A stretch of DNA of 64,000 nucleotides from Luteibacter sp. OK325 (GCF_003050935.1 NZ_QAOX01000009.1:124001-188000), one strand, 5' to 3'; shown: positions 17,197 to 30,379, numbered from the stretch's first letter. Numbers and translations: made by a program. The notes: a model not told the origin generated them from the letters alone.

Positions 17197-17524
17197 GCAT
17201 TGACTCCACTGAAATTGGGTGTGCCGTCCCCTCCCCGGGATCCGGCGTGCCTGCGGCCGCGATGCGGCGTCGAACCGGGCGAGTATAACGGAACCCTCGC
17301 GCGAGTCAGCGGTCTTGAGATCGGCGTCGCAAAGGGTCGGGTGGCAGGGGAGACATGTCGTCAGTCATGGTGTACCCCTGTCAACCGGCATTGTTCAATT
17401 CCGTTCCCCAACACCTAACATTGGCGCCGTCGATCCTTAACCTTCTGGGGGTATAACCCCCTTGGCGCACGGCGCGCCCGGTCGGAGCGGGGCCTCCGAG
17501 CGGTTATCCATCTAGGAGTTTTAC
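17197..17524. promoter_or_regulatory. Intergenic region between cytochrome and mdtA, with palindrome
   Basis: This 328-bp divergent region holds the promoters of both neighbours. The clearest element is GGGGGT-ATA-ACCCCC at 17447-17461, an inverted repeat 64 bp before the mdtA ATG that could be an operator or a small leader hairpin. The ribosome site TAGGAG lies directly before mdtA. I see no further gene here. Confidence 0.45.
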
Positions 17525-18778
17525 ATGTCGCGTTTCTGGAAAATCGCGCTGGCCGTCATTGTTGTCGTGCTGGTCGCGGGCTTCTTCATCGTCAGGCACC
17601 ATGGCAAAGCAGGCGACGCTGCGGCGGGCGCTCAGGCCAATGGAGAGGGGCAGGGCAAGGACCAGCCGCCGGTGCCGGTCACGGTCGTTCCCGTGGCCAG
17701 CCAGGACGTGCCGGTCTATCTCACGGCCCTCGGCACCGTGCAGGCACGTAACACGGTCACCGTGCGCCCGCAGGTGGGCGGCCAGCTGATGAAGCTGAAC
17801 TTCCAGGAAGGCCAGGAAGTGAAGAAGGGCGACGTCATCGCGGAAATCGATCCCCGCACGATCCAGTCCCAGTACGACCAGTCTGTCGCCAAGCTCAAGC
17901 AGGACCAGGCCCTCGCGGCCACGGCGAAGAACAACCTCGACCGTTCGACGAACCTGGTCAGCAAGGGTGGCCAGCAGTACGTGTCCAAGCAGGACCTGGA
18001 CAACCTGAAGAACAGCCTCGACCAGGCCGTGGCCACCGCCAACGCCGACCAGGCCGCGATCCGTGCGGCGCAGGTGCAGCTGGGCTTCACCAAGGTCATC
18101 GCGCCGATCGACGGCCTCGCCGGCATCCGCTCGGTGGACGCCGGCAACATCGTCGCCACCACCGATGCGATCGTGACGCTCACCGAGCTGCACCCGATCT
18201 ACGTCATGTTCTTCCTGCCGGAAAAAAACCTCGACCTGGTCCGCGGCTCGACGACGGATGGCTCGCTGTCCGCCCTGGAAGTTTCCGCACTCGACCGGGT
18301 CGATTCGCACGCCATCGCCACGGGCCACCTGGACGTGCTCGACAACACCATCGACACCAGCACCGGCACGTTCCGCCTGCGCTCGCTGTTCGACAACGAG
18401 AAGACCCAGCTGTGGCCGGGCCAGTTCGTCAACGTGCAGCTCAAGGTGCGCACGGTGAAGAACGGTCTCGTGGTGCCCGCGCAGGCGGTGCAGCGCGGTC
18501 CGGACGGCGACTACGTGTACCTCGTGCAGGGCGACAACACGGTCAAGATGCAGGCGGTGGAAACCGCCACCGAGGTCGGCGACAGCCACGTCATGCTCAC
18601 CAAGGGCGTGAAGGTCGGCGACAAGGTCGTCACCGAGGGCCAGTTCCGTCTCAAGCCGGGTTCGAAAATCCAGCCGCTGGCGCCGGGCCAGGTGCCTGCC
18701 GCACCCACGGCCGACGAGCTGCAGAAATCGCAGCAGGCTGGCAAGCAGGGTCGCCAGGGCGGCAAGCGCGGCGGTTGA
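17525..18778 (+). CDS. mdtA: RND efflux membrane-fusion protein (MdtA-like)
   Basis: A 417-aa periplasmic adaptor. An N-terminal membrane anchor (IALAVIVVVLVAGFFIV) precedes the lipoyl half-motifs (VTVRPQVGGQLMKLNFQEGQEVKKGDVIAEID), read as two blocks. An alpha-hairpin follows (QYDQSVAKLKQDQ...), then the second lipoyl half (GFTKVIAPIDGLAGIRSVDAG, also two blocks), the beta-barrel domain and a Lys/Gln-rich tail. It would join the RND pump to an outer-membrane channel. It is the first gene of an mdtA-mdtB-mdtC set. Confidence 0.92.
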   Translation: MSRFWKIALAVIVVVLVAGFFIVRHHGKAGDAAAGAQANGEGQGKDQPPVPVTVVPVASQDVPVYLTALGTVQARNTVTVRPQVGGQLMKLNFQEGQEVKKGDVIAEIDPRTIQSQYDQSVAKLKQDQALAATAKNNLDRSTNLVSKGGQQYVSKQDLDNLKNSLDQAVATANADQAAIRAAQVQLGFTKVIAPIDGLAGIRSVDAGNIVATTDAIVTLTELHPIYVMFFLPEKNLDLVRGSTTDGSLSALEVSALDRVDSHAIATGHLDVLDNTIDTSTGTFRLRSLFDNEKTQLWPGQFVNVQLKVRTVKNGLVVPAQAVQRGPDGDYVYLVQGDNTVKMQAVETATEVGDSHVMLTKGVKVGDKVVTEGQFRLKPGSKIQPLAPGQVPAAPTADELQKSQQAGKQGRQGGKRGG

Positions 18779-18849
18779 CAGAGCGCGTGGCGCGTCCATG
18801 ACGGACGCGCCGACCACGGACCGCAAGGTCCCGACACCAGGACACAAAC

Positions 18850-21800
18850 GTGGGTTTTTCGACACTCTTCATTCGCCGACCGATCGCGACCTCGCTGCTG
18901 ATGGTGGCGGTGCTGTTGCTCGGTATCCTCGGCTACCGCCAGCTACCGGTGTCGGCGCTGCCGGAGATCAGTGCGCCGAGCATGGTCGTCACCACGCAGT
19001 ACCCGGGTGCCAGCGCCACGACGATGGCAGCCCTGGTCACGACGCCGCTGGAGCGTAACTTCGGCCAGATTTCCGGCCTGACCTCGATGAGCTCGGACTC
19101 CTCGGCAGGCCTTTCGACGATCGTGCTGCAGTTCGCCATGGATCGCGATATCGACATCGCCGCGCAGGACGTGCAAGCGGAGATCAACCAGGCACGCGGC
19201 ACGCTGCCGAACAACCTGCCTTATCCGCCCGTCTATAACCGCGTGAACCCGGCGGACGCGCCGATCATGACGCTGATGCTCACCTCGGACAGCCTGCCGC
19301 TGCGCGACGTGAACAACTTCGCCGACTCGATCATCGCGCAGAAGCTGGCGCAGGTGCAGGGCGTGGGCCTTGTGTCGATTGCCGGCAACGTGCGTCCGGC
19401 CGTGCGCATCCAGATCAATCCCGCGCAGCTGGCCAACCTCGGCCTGACCATGGAAGACGTGCGCAGCTCGCTCACGCAGGCCAACGTCAACGCGCCCAAG
19501 GGCACGCTCAACGGCAAGACCCAGTCCTACAGCATCGGCACCAACGACCAGCTGGTCGACGCCGCCGAGTACAAAGGCACCATCATCGCCTACAAGAACG
19601 GCGCACCCGTGCGTCTTTCCGATGTGGCCAATGTGATCGACGGTGTCGAGAACGATCAGCTCGCCGCCTGGGCGAATGGCAAGCCCGCCGTGCTGCTCGA
19701 CATCCGCCGCCAGCCCGGCGCGAACATCGTGCAGACGGTGCAGCAGATCCGCCAGACCATTCCCGACCTGCAGAAGGTACTCCCGGCCGACGTCCACCTG
19801 AAGGTGTTCTCGGACCGCACGATCACCATCCGCGCCTCGGTCGAAGACGTCCAGTTCACCCTGATCCTGACGATCTTCCTCGTCGTCGCGGTGATCTTCG
19901 TCTTCCTGCGCCGCCTGTGGGCCACGGTGATTCCGTCGGTCGCCGTGCCGCTGTCGCTGGTCGGCACCTTCGGCGTCATGGCCTTCGCCGGCATGTCGCT
20001 GGATAACCTCTCGTTGATGGCGCTCGCGGTCGCCACGGGCTTCGTCGTCGACGACGCGATCGTGATGATCGAGAACATCGTCCGCTACATCGAGCAGGGT
20101 CACGACGCCAAGACCGCCGCGGAAATCGGCGCAAAGGAAATCGGCTTCACCGTCCTGTCGCTGACCGTGTCGCTGATCGCGGTGTTCCTGCCGCTGCTGC
20201 TGATGCCCGGCGTGACCGGCCGCCTGTTCCACGAGTTCGCCTGGGTGCTGACGATCGCCGTCGCCATTTCCATGCTGGTCTCGCTGACCCTCACGCCGAT
20301 GATGTGCGCCTATCTGCTTAAGGCTGACGAGCTGCCGGACGCGGACGACGCGCACGAGCACGCTTCGGCCTCGGGCAAGCACACCACCTGGTCGCGCATC
20401 GTCGATGGCTACGGCAGCAGCCTGGACTGGGTGCTCGACCACCGTCCGCTGACCATGGTCGTCGCCGCACTCACCGTGGCATTGACCGTGGTGCTCTACA
20501 TCGTCATCCCCAAGGGCCTGCTGCCCGAGCAGGACACGGGCCTGATCACGGCTGTCGTGCAGGCCGACCAGAACGTAGCCTTTCCGCAGATGGAACAGCG
20601 CACCAAGGCCGTAGCCGATGCGCTGGCGAAGGATCCGGCCGTCGCCGGCGTCGCCGCCTTCATCGGTGCGGGCGCGATCAATCCCACGCTCAACCAGGGC
20701 CAGCTTTCGCTCGTTCTGAAGGATCGCAGCGACCGCGCCTCGCTCGACGACCTCCTGCCGCGCCTGCAGAAGGCTGTGGCGAACATCGCCGGCGTCGCGC
20801 TGTACCTGAAGCCCGTGCAGGACGTCACGCTCGACAGCCAGGTCTCGGCGACCGAATACCAGTACTCGCTGTCCGACGTGAACTCCGCCGAGCTCGCCGG
20901 CTACGCCCAGCAGATGACCTCCGCGCTGCGCAAGCGCAAGGAACTGTCGGACGTGGACAACAACCTGGCCGACCAGGGCACGGCGCTGAAGCTCACCATC
21001 GACCGTGACAGTGCCAGCCGCCTCGGCGTGCCGGTGCAGACCATCGACGACACCTTGTACGACGCGTTCGGCCAGCGTCAGATCTCGACCATCTTCACGC
21101 AGTTGAACCAGTACCGCGTGGTGATGGAGGTAGCGCCTGAGTTCCGCACCAGCTCCGACCTGCTGAACAAGCTGACCGTGCGCGGCAACGGCAACGGCGC
21201 GCTCACCGGCTCGAACGCCACCAGCTTCGGCCAGCTGGCCTCGAGCAATTCGGCAACCCCGGCCGGTATCGGCAACACCGGTAACGTCGGCTTCCAGGTG
21301 GGTGGGGGTGGCACGATTCCCATCGCCGCGCTGGCCAGCTCCGTGGTCACCAGCGCACCACTCGTGGTCACTCATCTGCAGCAGCTTCCGGCGGTAACGA
21401 TCTCGTTCAACCTGGCCCAGGGCAAGTCGCTTTCCGAGGCGGTCTCGGCCATCCACGAAGTGGAACAGCAGCTCAACTTCCCGCCGCAGGTACGTGGGCA
21501 GTTCATCGGCAAGGCCGCGGAGTTCTCCTCGTCGGTCGGCGACGAAGTGCTTCTGCTGCTGGCCTCGATCATCGTGATCTATATCGTGCTGGGCGTGCTC
21601 TATGAGAGCTACATCCACCCGCTGACGATCATCTCCACCTTGCCTCCGGCCGGCGTGGGCGCATTGCTTGCGCTGCTGATGTGCGGCATGACCCTGTCGG
21701 TGGATGGCATCGTCGGCATCGTGCTGCTGATCGGTATCGTGAAGAAGAACGCGATCATGATGATCGACTTTGCGATCGAGGCGAAACGTACCGGGCTGAA

Positions 21801-22089
21801 CGCGCAGGAAGCGATCCGCCGTGCGTGCCTGTTGCGCTTCCGCCCGATCATGATGACCACCGCGGCCGCCTTGCTCGGTGCCTTGCCCCTGGCGCTCGGC
21901 AATGGCATCGGCTCGGAGCTGCGCAAGCCGCTTGGCGTATCCATCGTTGGCGGCCTGCTGCTCTCGCAGCTGGTCACCCTCTACACGACACCGGTGATCT
22001 ATCTCTACATGGAGCGATTCTCCGACTGGCTTGCCGAGCGCAAGGCGCGACGAGAACTATTGCTAGCCGATGCCCGGCCCGCTTCCTGA
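18850..22089 (+). CDS. mdtB: RND multidrug efflux permease (MdtB-like)
   Basis: A 1079-aa inner-membrane proton/drug antiporter of the HAE1 family. It starts from GTG (18850, AGGA upstream): FIRRPIATSLLMVAVLLLG. It shows the duplicated RND layout of TM1, a large periplasmic loop, TM2-6, then the same again. TM4 carries the proton-relay pair in FVVDDAIVMIENIVRYIE. The neighbour organisation (one adaptor, two different permeases) matches MdtABC, whose pump is a mixed MdtB/MdtC trimer. Known MdtABC substrates include bile salts and novobiocin; substrates here are not readable. A long Gly/Asn-rich insertion in the second loop (around 21180-21310) is noticeable. Confidence 0.93.
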   Translation: MGFSTLFIRRPIATSLLMVAVLLLGILGYRQLPVSALPEISAPSMVVTTQYPGASATTMAALVTTPLERNFGQISGLTSMSSDSSAGLSTIVLQFAMDRDIDIAAQDVQAEINQARGTLPNNLPYPPVYNRVNPADAPIMTLMLTSDSLPLRDVNNFADSIIAQKLAQVQGVGLVSIAGNVRPAVRIQINPAQLANLGLTMEDVRSSLTQANVNAPKGTLNGKTQSYSIGTNDQLVDAAEYKGTIIAYKNGAPVRLSDVANVIDGVENDQLAAWANGKPAVLLDIRRQPGANIVQTVQQIRQTIPDLQKVLPADVHLKVFSDRTITIRASVEDVQFTLILTIFLVVAVIFVFLRRLWATVIPSVAVPLSLVGTFGVMAFAGMSLDNLSLMALAVATGFVVDDAIVMIENIVRYIEQGHDAKTAAEIGAKEIGFTVLSLTVSLIAVFLPLLLMPGVTGRLFHEFAWVLTIAVAISMLVSLTLTPMMCAYLLKADELPDADDAHEHASASGKHTTWSRIVDGYGSSLDWVLDHRPLTMVVAALTVALTVVLYIVIPKGLLPEQDTGLITAVVQADQNVAFPQMEQRTKAVADALAKDPAVAGVAAFIGAGAINPTLNQGQLSLVLKDRSDRASLDDLLPRLQKAVANIAGVALYLKPVQDVTLDSQVSATEYQYSLSDVNSAELAGYAQQMTSALRKRKELSDVDNNLADQGTALKLTIDRDSASRLGVPVQTIDDTLYDAFGQRQISTIFTQLNQYRVVMEVAPEFRTSSDLLNKLTVRGNGNGALTGSNATSFGQLASSNSATPAGIGNTGNVGFQVGGGGTIPIAALASSVVTSAPLVVTHLQQLPAVTISFNLAQGKSLSEAVSAIHEVEQQLNFPPQVRGQFIGKAAEFSSSVGDEVLLLLASIIVIYIVLGVLYESYIHPLTIISTLPPAGVGALLALLMCGMTLSVDGIVGIVLLIGIVKKNAIMMIDFAIEAKRTGLNAQEAIRRACLLRFRPIMMTTAAALLGALPLALGNGIGSELRKPLGVSIVGGLLLSQLVTLYTTPVIYLYMERFSDWLAERKARRELLLADARPAS

Positions 22090-22125
22090 TGGGAAGCGCC
22101 GCCGGGGGAGATCGCACCACCCTCA

Positions 22126-22161
22126 TTCGCCGGACGGTTCGCCGCCCGGCGAAACCTTTTT
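22126..22161 (+). terminator. Terminator-like hairpin between mdtB and mdtC
   Basis: TTCGCCGG (22126-22133) pairs with CCGGCGAA (22146-22153) around a 12-base loop and is followed by ACCTTTTT. This resembles an intrinsic terminator or attenuator within the operon. Confidence 0.5.
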
Positions 22162-22225
22162 CCGGGATACGCGTTAGTACACGGATGATCCGCGCGATCC
22201 AGCACGAGAAAAGCCGTCCCACTGC

Positions 22226-25200
22226 ATGAATATTTCCGGCCCGTTTATTCGCCGACCCATCGGCACGTCGTTGCTTGCCATTGGCCTTTTCGTCATCGGC
22301 ATGATCTGTTACGCGCTGCTCGGTGTCGCCGCGTTGCCGAACATCCAGTTCCCCGCGATCTTCGTCCAGGCGCAGCAGTCCGGTGCCGACGCGAGCACGA
22401 TGGCCTCTACCGTGGCCGCACCGCTGGAGCGCCACCTCGGCCAGGTGCCCGGCGTGGAGTCGATGCGCTCGAACAGTTCCGAAGGCAGTACCTTCGTGCT
22501 GCTGTTCTTCCAGAACGGGACGAATATCGACGCCGCCGCGCGCGACGTGCAGTCGGCGATCAACGCGGCGCAACCCGATCTCCCTGCCGGGCTGCTCAAC
22601 GCGCCCTCGTACCAGAAGGCCAACCCCAACGACGACCCGGTGATCGTGCTGGCGCTGACCTCGGACACGGTCGCGCCCACCGAGCTCTACAACGTCGCCG
22701 ACTCGATCCTCGCGCAGCGCCTGCGTCAGCAGGAAGGCATCGCTTCGGTCGACATCGCCGGTAGCGCCACGCCGGCCATCCGCGTGGACGTGAACCTGCG
22801 CGCGCTCAACGCGATGGGCCTGTCGCCCGACCAGCTGCGCAACGCGCTCACCGCGGCCAACGTCACCTCGCCCCAGGGCTTCCTCACCGACGGTTACAGC
22901 AATATCGCCGTCACGGCGACTGATTCCCTGCATACGGCCGAAGAGTTCGGCAGGCTGGTCATCGCCGTCAAGAACAGCGTGCCGATTCGCCTGTCGGATA
23001 TCGCGCATGTGTACGATGGCCAGCAGGACGCCTACCAGGCAGCCTGGTTCAACGGCAGGCCCGGCATCCTGATGTACGTGTACCGCAAGTCGGACGCGAA
23101 CGTCATCGAAACCGTCGATCGTATCAAGGCACAGATCCCGACCATGCAGGCCTGGTTGCCGGCGGGCGTCAAACTGCATTCGTTCTTCGACGGCACACCG
23201 ACCATTCGTGCCTCGTTGCACGAAGTGCAGGCGACTTTGTTGATCAGCCTGGGCATGGTGATCATGACGATGGCGCTGTTCCTGCGCCGCCTCGCGCCCA
23301 CCCTGATCGCCGGCCTTGCCGTGCCGCTGTCGCTGGCCGGCGCGTTCGTGGTCATGTATTGCTTCGGATACACGCTGAACAACCTGACCCTGCTGGCGCT
23401 GGTGATCGCCATCGGCTTCGTCGTCGACGATGCCATCGTGGTTATCGAGAACGTTATCCGGCATATGGATGAAGGTATTTCCCGATTCGAGGCGGCCCTG
23501 CTCGGTGCACGCGAGATCGGTTTCACCATCGTCTCGATTACCGCCTCGTTGATCGCGGTGTTCATCCCGTTGCTGTTCGCCGGTGGCATCACCGGCATGT
23601 TCTTCAAGGAGTTCACCGTCACCCTGGTCGCCGCGATCGTCGTGTCGGCCCTGGTCTCGCTGACCCTCACCCCGTCGCTTTGCGGCCACTTCCTCACCGC
23701 GCACAAGAACGACAAGCCGGAGTCGAAGTTCGGCCGCGCGCTGGAGCGCGGGCAGGAACGCCTGGTCGGCGTCTATCGCCGTGCGCTGGACTGGTCGCTG
23801 CGCCACGCGCTGCTGATGGCGCTTACGCCGTTGGTGCTGGTGGGCATCACCTTCGTGCTGGCCGGCATGGTCAAGGGCGGCTTCTTCCCGCCGCAGGACA
23901 CCGGACTGATGGCCGCGCGTGCCACGGCCAGTTCCACTGTTTCGTTCGGTGAGATGAAAATCCGCCAGGCACGCCTCACCGAGATGCTGCTCGCCGACCC
24001 GGACGTGAAGTCCGTCGGTTCCCGCCTCGGCACCAGCCGTACCGGCTCGACCGGCTCGTTCAATATCGAGCTGAAGACCGTGGCGGATGGCCGCGAGGAC
24101 ACCACCTTCGACGCACTCGACCGTATTTCCGCCAAGGCCAACAAGTATCCCGATCTCAACCTGCGCCTGCGTCCCATCCAGGACCTGCCCACCGGAGGCG
24201 GTGGCGGTAGCTCGCAGGGCGGCCAGTACTCGGTGTCGCTCAAGGGCAACGACGTCGCCGAACTGCAGGAATGGCTGCCCAAGCTGGTCGATGCGCTGAA
24301 GAAGAACAAGATGCTCAAGGACGTCGGCAGCGATATCGATGCCGCTGGCCTGCGCCAGAACATCGTGATCGACCGCGACACGGCCGGGCGCCTGGGCGTG
24401 TCCATCGGCAATATCGACGGTGCGCTCTACAACGCCTTCGGCCAGCGCGCGGTGTCCACGATCTACTCCGATATCAACCAATACCGCGTCATCGTCAATG
24501 CCCTGCCGCAGATGGCGGCCACACCGGAGTCGTTGAACCAGATCTATGTGAAAGCGGATTCCGGTGCGATGGTGCCGATGTCGGCGGTGACCAAGCAGGT
24601 GCCTGGCCTGGCGCCGACCCAGATCGTGCATGAGGACCAGTACACGAGCATGGGTGTGAGCTTCAACCTCGCGCCCGGCGTAAGCATGGGCGAGGCGATG
24701 GAAATCATCCAGAAAACCATCAGCGGCATGCGCATGCCGGGTGACATCCGTCTCGACGCCGGCAGTGATTTCCGGCGCTTCCAGCAGTCGCAGAGCGACA
24801 TGCCGCTGTTGATCCTGGCCGCCATTATCGTCGTCTACCTGCTCATGGGCATGCTTTACGAGAGCCTGATCCATCCGGTGACGATTCTTTCCACGCTGCC
24901 CGCGGCCGGTGTCGGCGCGCTGGCGGCGCTGGTCATCACCGATACCGAACTGTCCGTGGTGGCGATGATCGCCCTGGTCCTGCTCATCGGCATCGTGAAG
25001 AAGAACGCGATCATGATGATCGACTTCGCGCTGGTCGCCGAGCGCGAACATCACCTGAGCTCGAAGGAAGCGATCCGCGAGGCCTGCCTGGTCCGTTTCC
25101 GCCCGATCATGATGACCACCATGGTGGCGATCCTCGCCGCCCTGCCGCTGGCCATCGGCCTGGGCGAAGGCTCCGAACTGCGCCGCCCCCTGGGTATCGC

Positions 25201-25344
25201 GATGATCGGTGGCCTGCTCATCTCGCAGAGCCTGACCCTGCTTTCCACCCCCGCGCTATATGTGATCTTCGCCTGCCTGTCGGAGCGCTGGAAGGCGCGC
25301 AAGGCCCGCCGCCGCGAGGCCCGCCTACTGCGACTGAGCACCCG

Positions 25345-25348
<4 letters not shown>
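22226..25348 (+). CDS. mdtC: RND multidrug efflux permease (MdtC-like)
   Basis: A 1040-aa paralogue of the preceding permease. It starts NISGPFIRRPIGTSLLAIGL and keeps the TM4 proton-relay motif in FVVDDAIVVIENVIRHMDE and the second-half motif LIGIVKKNAIMMIDFAL. Its closest architecture is MdtC, the partner that forms a heterotrimer with MdtB. It is separated from mdtB by 136 bp including a terminator-like hairpin, so the MdtB:MdtC ratio could be set there. No OprM/TolC gene follows; the outer-membrane channel must come from elsewhere. Confidence 0.93.
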
Positions 25349-27923
<2,575 letters not shown>

Positions 27924-27935
27924 TGCAAGCTGACT

Positions 27936-28002
27936 GTGGGAGCCGCTTCAGCGGCGATAGCCCGATGGCGGCGACTCCTTCGCCGGCGTAGCCGGCTCCC
28001 AC
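27936..28002. repeat. REP pair of two subtypes
   Basis: A forward GCTTCAGCGGC copy (27936-27958) and a reverse GCCGGCGTAGCCGGC-type copy (27981-28002) fill the gap between the convergent icd and lipase genes. Confidence 0.85.
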
Positions 28003-28015
28003 AGGGCAAGACAGC

Positions 28016-29248
28016 CTACTTACGCAGCCCCCACGCCACCGGTGCAGCCTCGATCGCCCACTGGGCCATCAGCTCATGCACCCGCGTGGTGGGATGCAGC
28101 GTATCCCAGAACACGTACTTCGATGGGTCGGTGCAGTCCGGTCGACGCTTTTGTGCCTTGATATACGACGTTGAACTCGGCGAGTCGATCGCCAGACAGG
28201 AGTCCTTCGTGTTGGCGATGCCGAAGCGTCCAGGCGCCTTCAATACATCGTCGAAGTAGGCCCGTGCGTTGACCAGGCGCACTTCGGCGGGCGTGGTGGC
28301 GTTCACGCGCTCGACAACCTGTGCGATGTGATGGTTGTAATACTCCACCTTGCCGAGGATGGTACCCGCATCGGTTCGACCCAGGCGGAAGACCGGGGCC
28401 ACGGATATGTCGGGAAGATTGACGACAAGGATCTTGCGGGCTCCATGGTCGACGAGGCGGCGCAAGGCGAGCTCCTGATCTTCTACGATCTTCGGAGCGG
28501 TCTTGGTGTCGTTGACGAAGTCGTTGCCGCTGATCAGGAAGGTGAATAACGTTCGCGAGGGGTCATAGCCCTTCGCCTTGGCCGCGTAGTTGAAGAAGCC
28601 GTCGATCTGCCGGCCGACACCGTGAATGATGCCGAACTTCGCATCCTTCGTCTGTGCGCCGCCGATCGCCCAGTTGTTCAGGGCGAGGCCGGTGCGAGCG
28701 GCCAGGTGCTCGATCCACGTCGGGCCGTTGCTGAAGCGACCCAGGTACCAGGAGGCGCCGGGCAGCTTCCACTGCGATTCATTGAACATGTTGCCGGTGT
28801 CGCTAAGGCTGTCGCCGAACGACACGATACGCTCGATCGGCTTGCCCTTTGCGAGGTCGCCGTTGTACCAGATTTCGTAGTTGTAACTTTGCGCGTTGTC
28901 CGCGGCGCCGATCATGGCGAGACCGTTCGAGTCGGGCACCGTGGAAATCTTCTTCATGCAAGCGGCGCGCAATGTCGCGGGTGCTGCGTCGGTGAAGAAC
29001 ATGCTGCGTGACTTCAGGATCGATGCGTTGTGCCACTGACCGCGAAGGATGTGGTCGGCGGCGACGAAGCCGGTTGCCACGCCGGTGGGATCCGACTTCA
29101 GGCGATAGTGGCAACGTACGCCAGTATTGATCTCGCTGAAAGGGCCGCCCTGTACGGCGGATGCCGACGGTGCGGCGTGCGATACAAGGGCAAAGCCGGC
29201 AAGAGCGCAACTGGCTGCGTAAGCAAAGGCGCGTCCAATCGGGGACAT
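28016..29248 (-). CDS. Secreted GDSL/SGNH lipase (thermolabile haemolysin/GCAT-like)
   Basis: A 410-aa exported hydrolase with a signal peptide (AASCALAGFALVSHA). Block I is VSFGDSLSDTGNMFNE (nucleophile Ser), block II includes WAIGGAQT, block III FLISGNDF, and block V FWDTLHPTTRVH (Asp and His). The roughly 130-residue N-terminal region before the GDSL block (GGPFSEINTGVRCHYR, RSMFFTDA) resembles the N-terminal domain of Vibrio thermolabile haemolysin and GCAT phospholipase/acyltransferases. Phospholipase or acyltransferase activity is therefore likely but not proven. It is convergent with icd and is probably transcribed from its own promoter in the 183-bp upstream gap. Confidence 0.85.
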   Translation of the reverse strand: MSPIGRAFAYAASCALAGFALVSHAAPSASAVQGGPFSEINTGVRCHYRLKSDPTGVATGFVAADHILRGQWHNASILKSRSMFFTDAAPATLRAACMKKISTVPDSNGLAMIGAADNAQSYNYEIWYNGDLAKGKPIERIVSFGDSLSDTGNMFNESQWKLPGASWYLGRFSNGPTWIEHLAARTGLALNNWAIGGAQTKDAKFGIIHGVGRQIDGFFNYAAKAKGYDPSRTLFTFLISGNDFVNDTKTAPKIVEDQELALRRLVDHGARKILVVNLPDISVAPVFRLGRTDAGTILGKVEYYNHHIAQVVERVNATTPAEVRLVNARAYFDDVLKAPGRFGIANTKDSCLAIDSPSSTSYIKAQKRRPDCTDPSKYVFWDTLHPTTRVHELMAQWAIEAAPVAWGLRK

Positions 29249-29431
29249 GGGGAACTCCTGTAGGGGTGGGATGCCGGAAGCGCTGCTTCCAACAACGACA
29301 TCGTGCCCCTACGCCATTTCCCTGAATGTCGGCCATAGCTGACGAAAGCGTCGGCGTTCTCCTTCGCTTTTCTAGTCTCTAATCCTAGACGCTATCGGTC
29401 GAAGATCGGCGGTGCCGTCCTTACTCGCGGA

Positions 29432-30379
29432 TCACGCGGCGCTGGCATCGCTGAGCGTCGTTAGCTCATCGTCGCTGAGTGTGAGCGACACCGACTTCGC
29501 GAGTTCGTCAAGTTGCGCCACGGTGGTTGCGCTGGCGATCGCTGCGCTGATGGCAGGCTGCGCCATTACCCACGCCAGCGCCACCTGCGCGGGCTTTGCG
29601 CCATGCGTCCGGGCAACCACGTCCAGCGCATCGAGCACTCGATAGCCACGCGCATCGAGATACTTCTTCACCTTGCCACCGCGTGCCTTGCTCTTGTCCA
29701 GGTCCGTTTCGCTACGGTACTTGCCGCTGAGGAAGCCACTAGCCAGGGAGTAGTAGCTGATGACGCCAACACCCTCCTTCGCGCACAGCGACTGCATGCT
29801 TTCTTCGAAGCCTGCGCGGTCCATCAGGTTGTATTCGGGCTGCAACGATTCGTAGCGCGACAACGATTTCGATGCGCTCGTGGTGAGCGCGTCGGCGAGG
29901 CGATTGGTGCTGTAGTTGGAGGCGCCGATCACGCGCACCTTGCCTGCTTTCACCAGGTCGTCGAACGCACGCAGTGTCTCTTCGAGCGGTACCCTTGCGT
30001 CGTCCTCGTGCGACTGGTAAAGGTCGATGTAGTCGGTTTTCAGGCGGCGCAGCGAATCGTCCACCGCCTCCTTGATGTTGGTGGGCGCCAGACCCGGGTA
30101 ACGCGCCCACTTGCCGACCTTGGTCGCGATGACGACGCGGTCACGCTTGCCGCCCTTCTTCAGCCAGTTACCGATGATGGTTTCGGATTCGCCACCTTCG
30201 TTACCCGGTACCCAGGCTTCGTATACGTCTGCCGTGTCGATCAGGTTGAAGCCGTGATCGACAAATGCGTCAAGGAGCTCGAACGAGCGTGGCTCGTCCG
30301 CGCTCCACCCGAACACGTTGCCGCCAAAGGCGAGCGGGGCGATCTGCAAAGGCGAACGACCGAGGGGGCGAAGCTTCAT
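29432..30379 (-). CDS. Aldo/keto reductase
   Basis: A 315-aa (beta/alpha)8 NADPH oxidoreductase. The catalytic set is Asp in LIDTADVYEAW (with Tyr), Lys in ATKVGKW, and His in LYQSHEDD. The start MKLRPLGRSPLQIAPLAFGG and the late SASGFLSGKYR-like region resemble the YajO/Tas group. The substrate is unknown. The gene lies alone between the lipase gene and a small gene; the ATG is preceded by GGAGAGACGC. Confidence 0.9.
   Translation of the reverse strand: MKLRPLGRSPLQIAPLAFGGNVFGWSADEPRSFELLDAFVDHGFNLIDTADVYEAWVPGNEGGESETIIGNWLKKGGKRDRVVIATKVGKWARYPGLAPTNIKEAVDDSLRRLKTDYIDLYQSHEDDARVPLEETLRAFDDLVKAGKVRVIGASNYSTNRLADALTTSASKSLSRYESLQPEYNLMDRAGFEESMQSLCAKEGVGVISYYSLASGFLSGKYRSETDLDKSKARGGKVKKYLDARGYRVLDALDVVARTHGAKPAQVALAWVMAQPAISAAIASATTVAQLDELAKSVSLTLSDDELTTLSDASAA

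Noticed and set aside
18943..21618. 891-codon open frame antisense to mdtB
   Set aside because: High-GC shadow: it follows the third-position bias of mdtB, is rich in His/Arg/Asp/Gln without domain motifs, and has no ribosome site.
21974..25054. 1026-codon open frame antisense to mdtC
   Set aside because: Same shadow effect. The composition (HDR-rich, low complexity) is not that of a real protein, and the sense strand encodes a clear RND permease.
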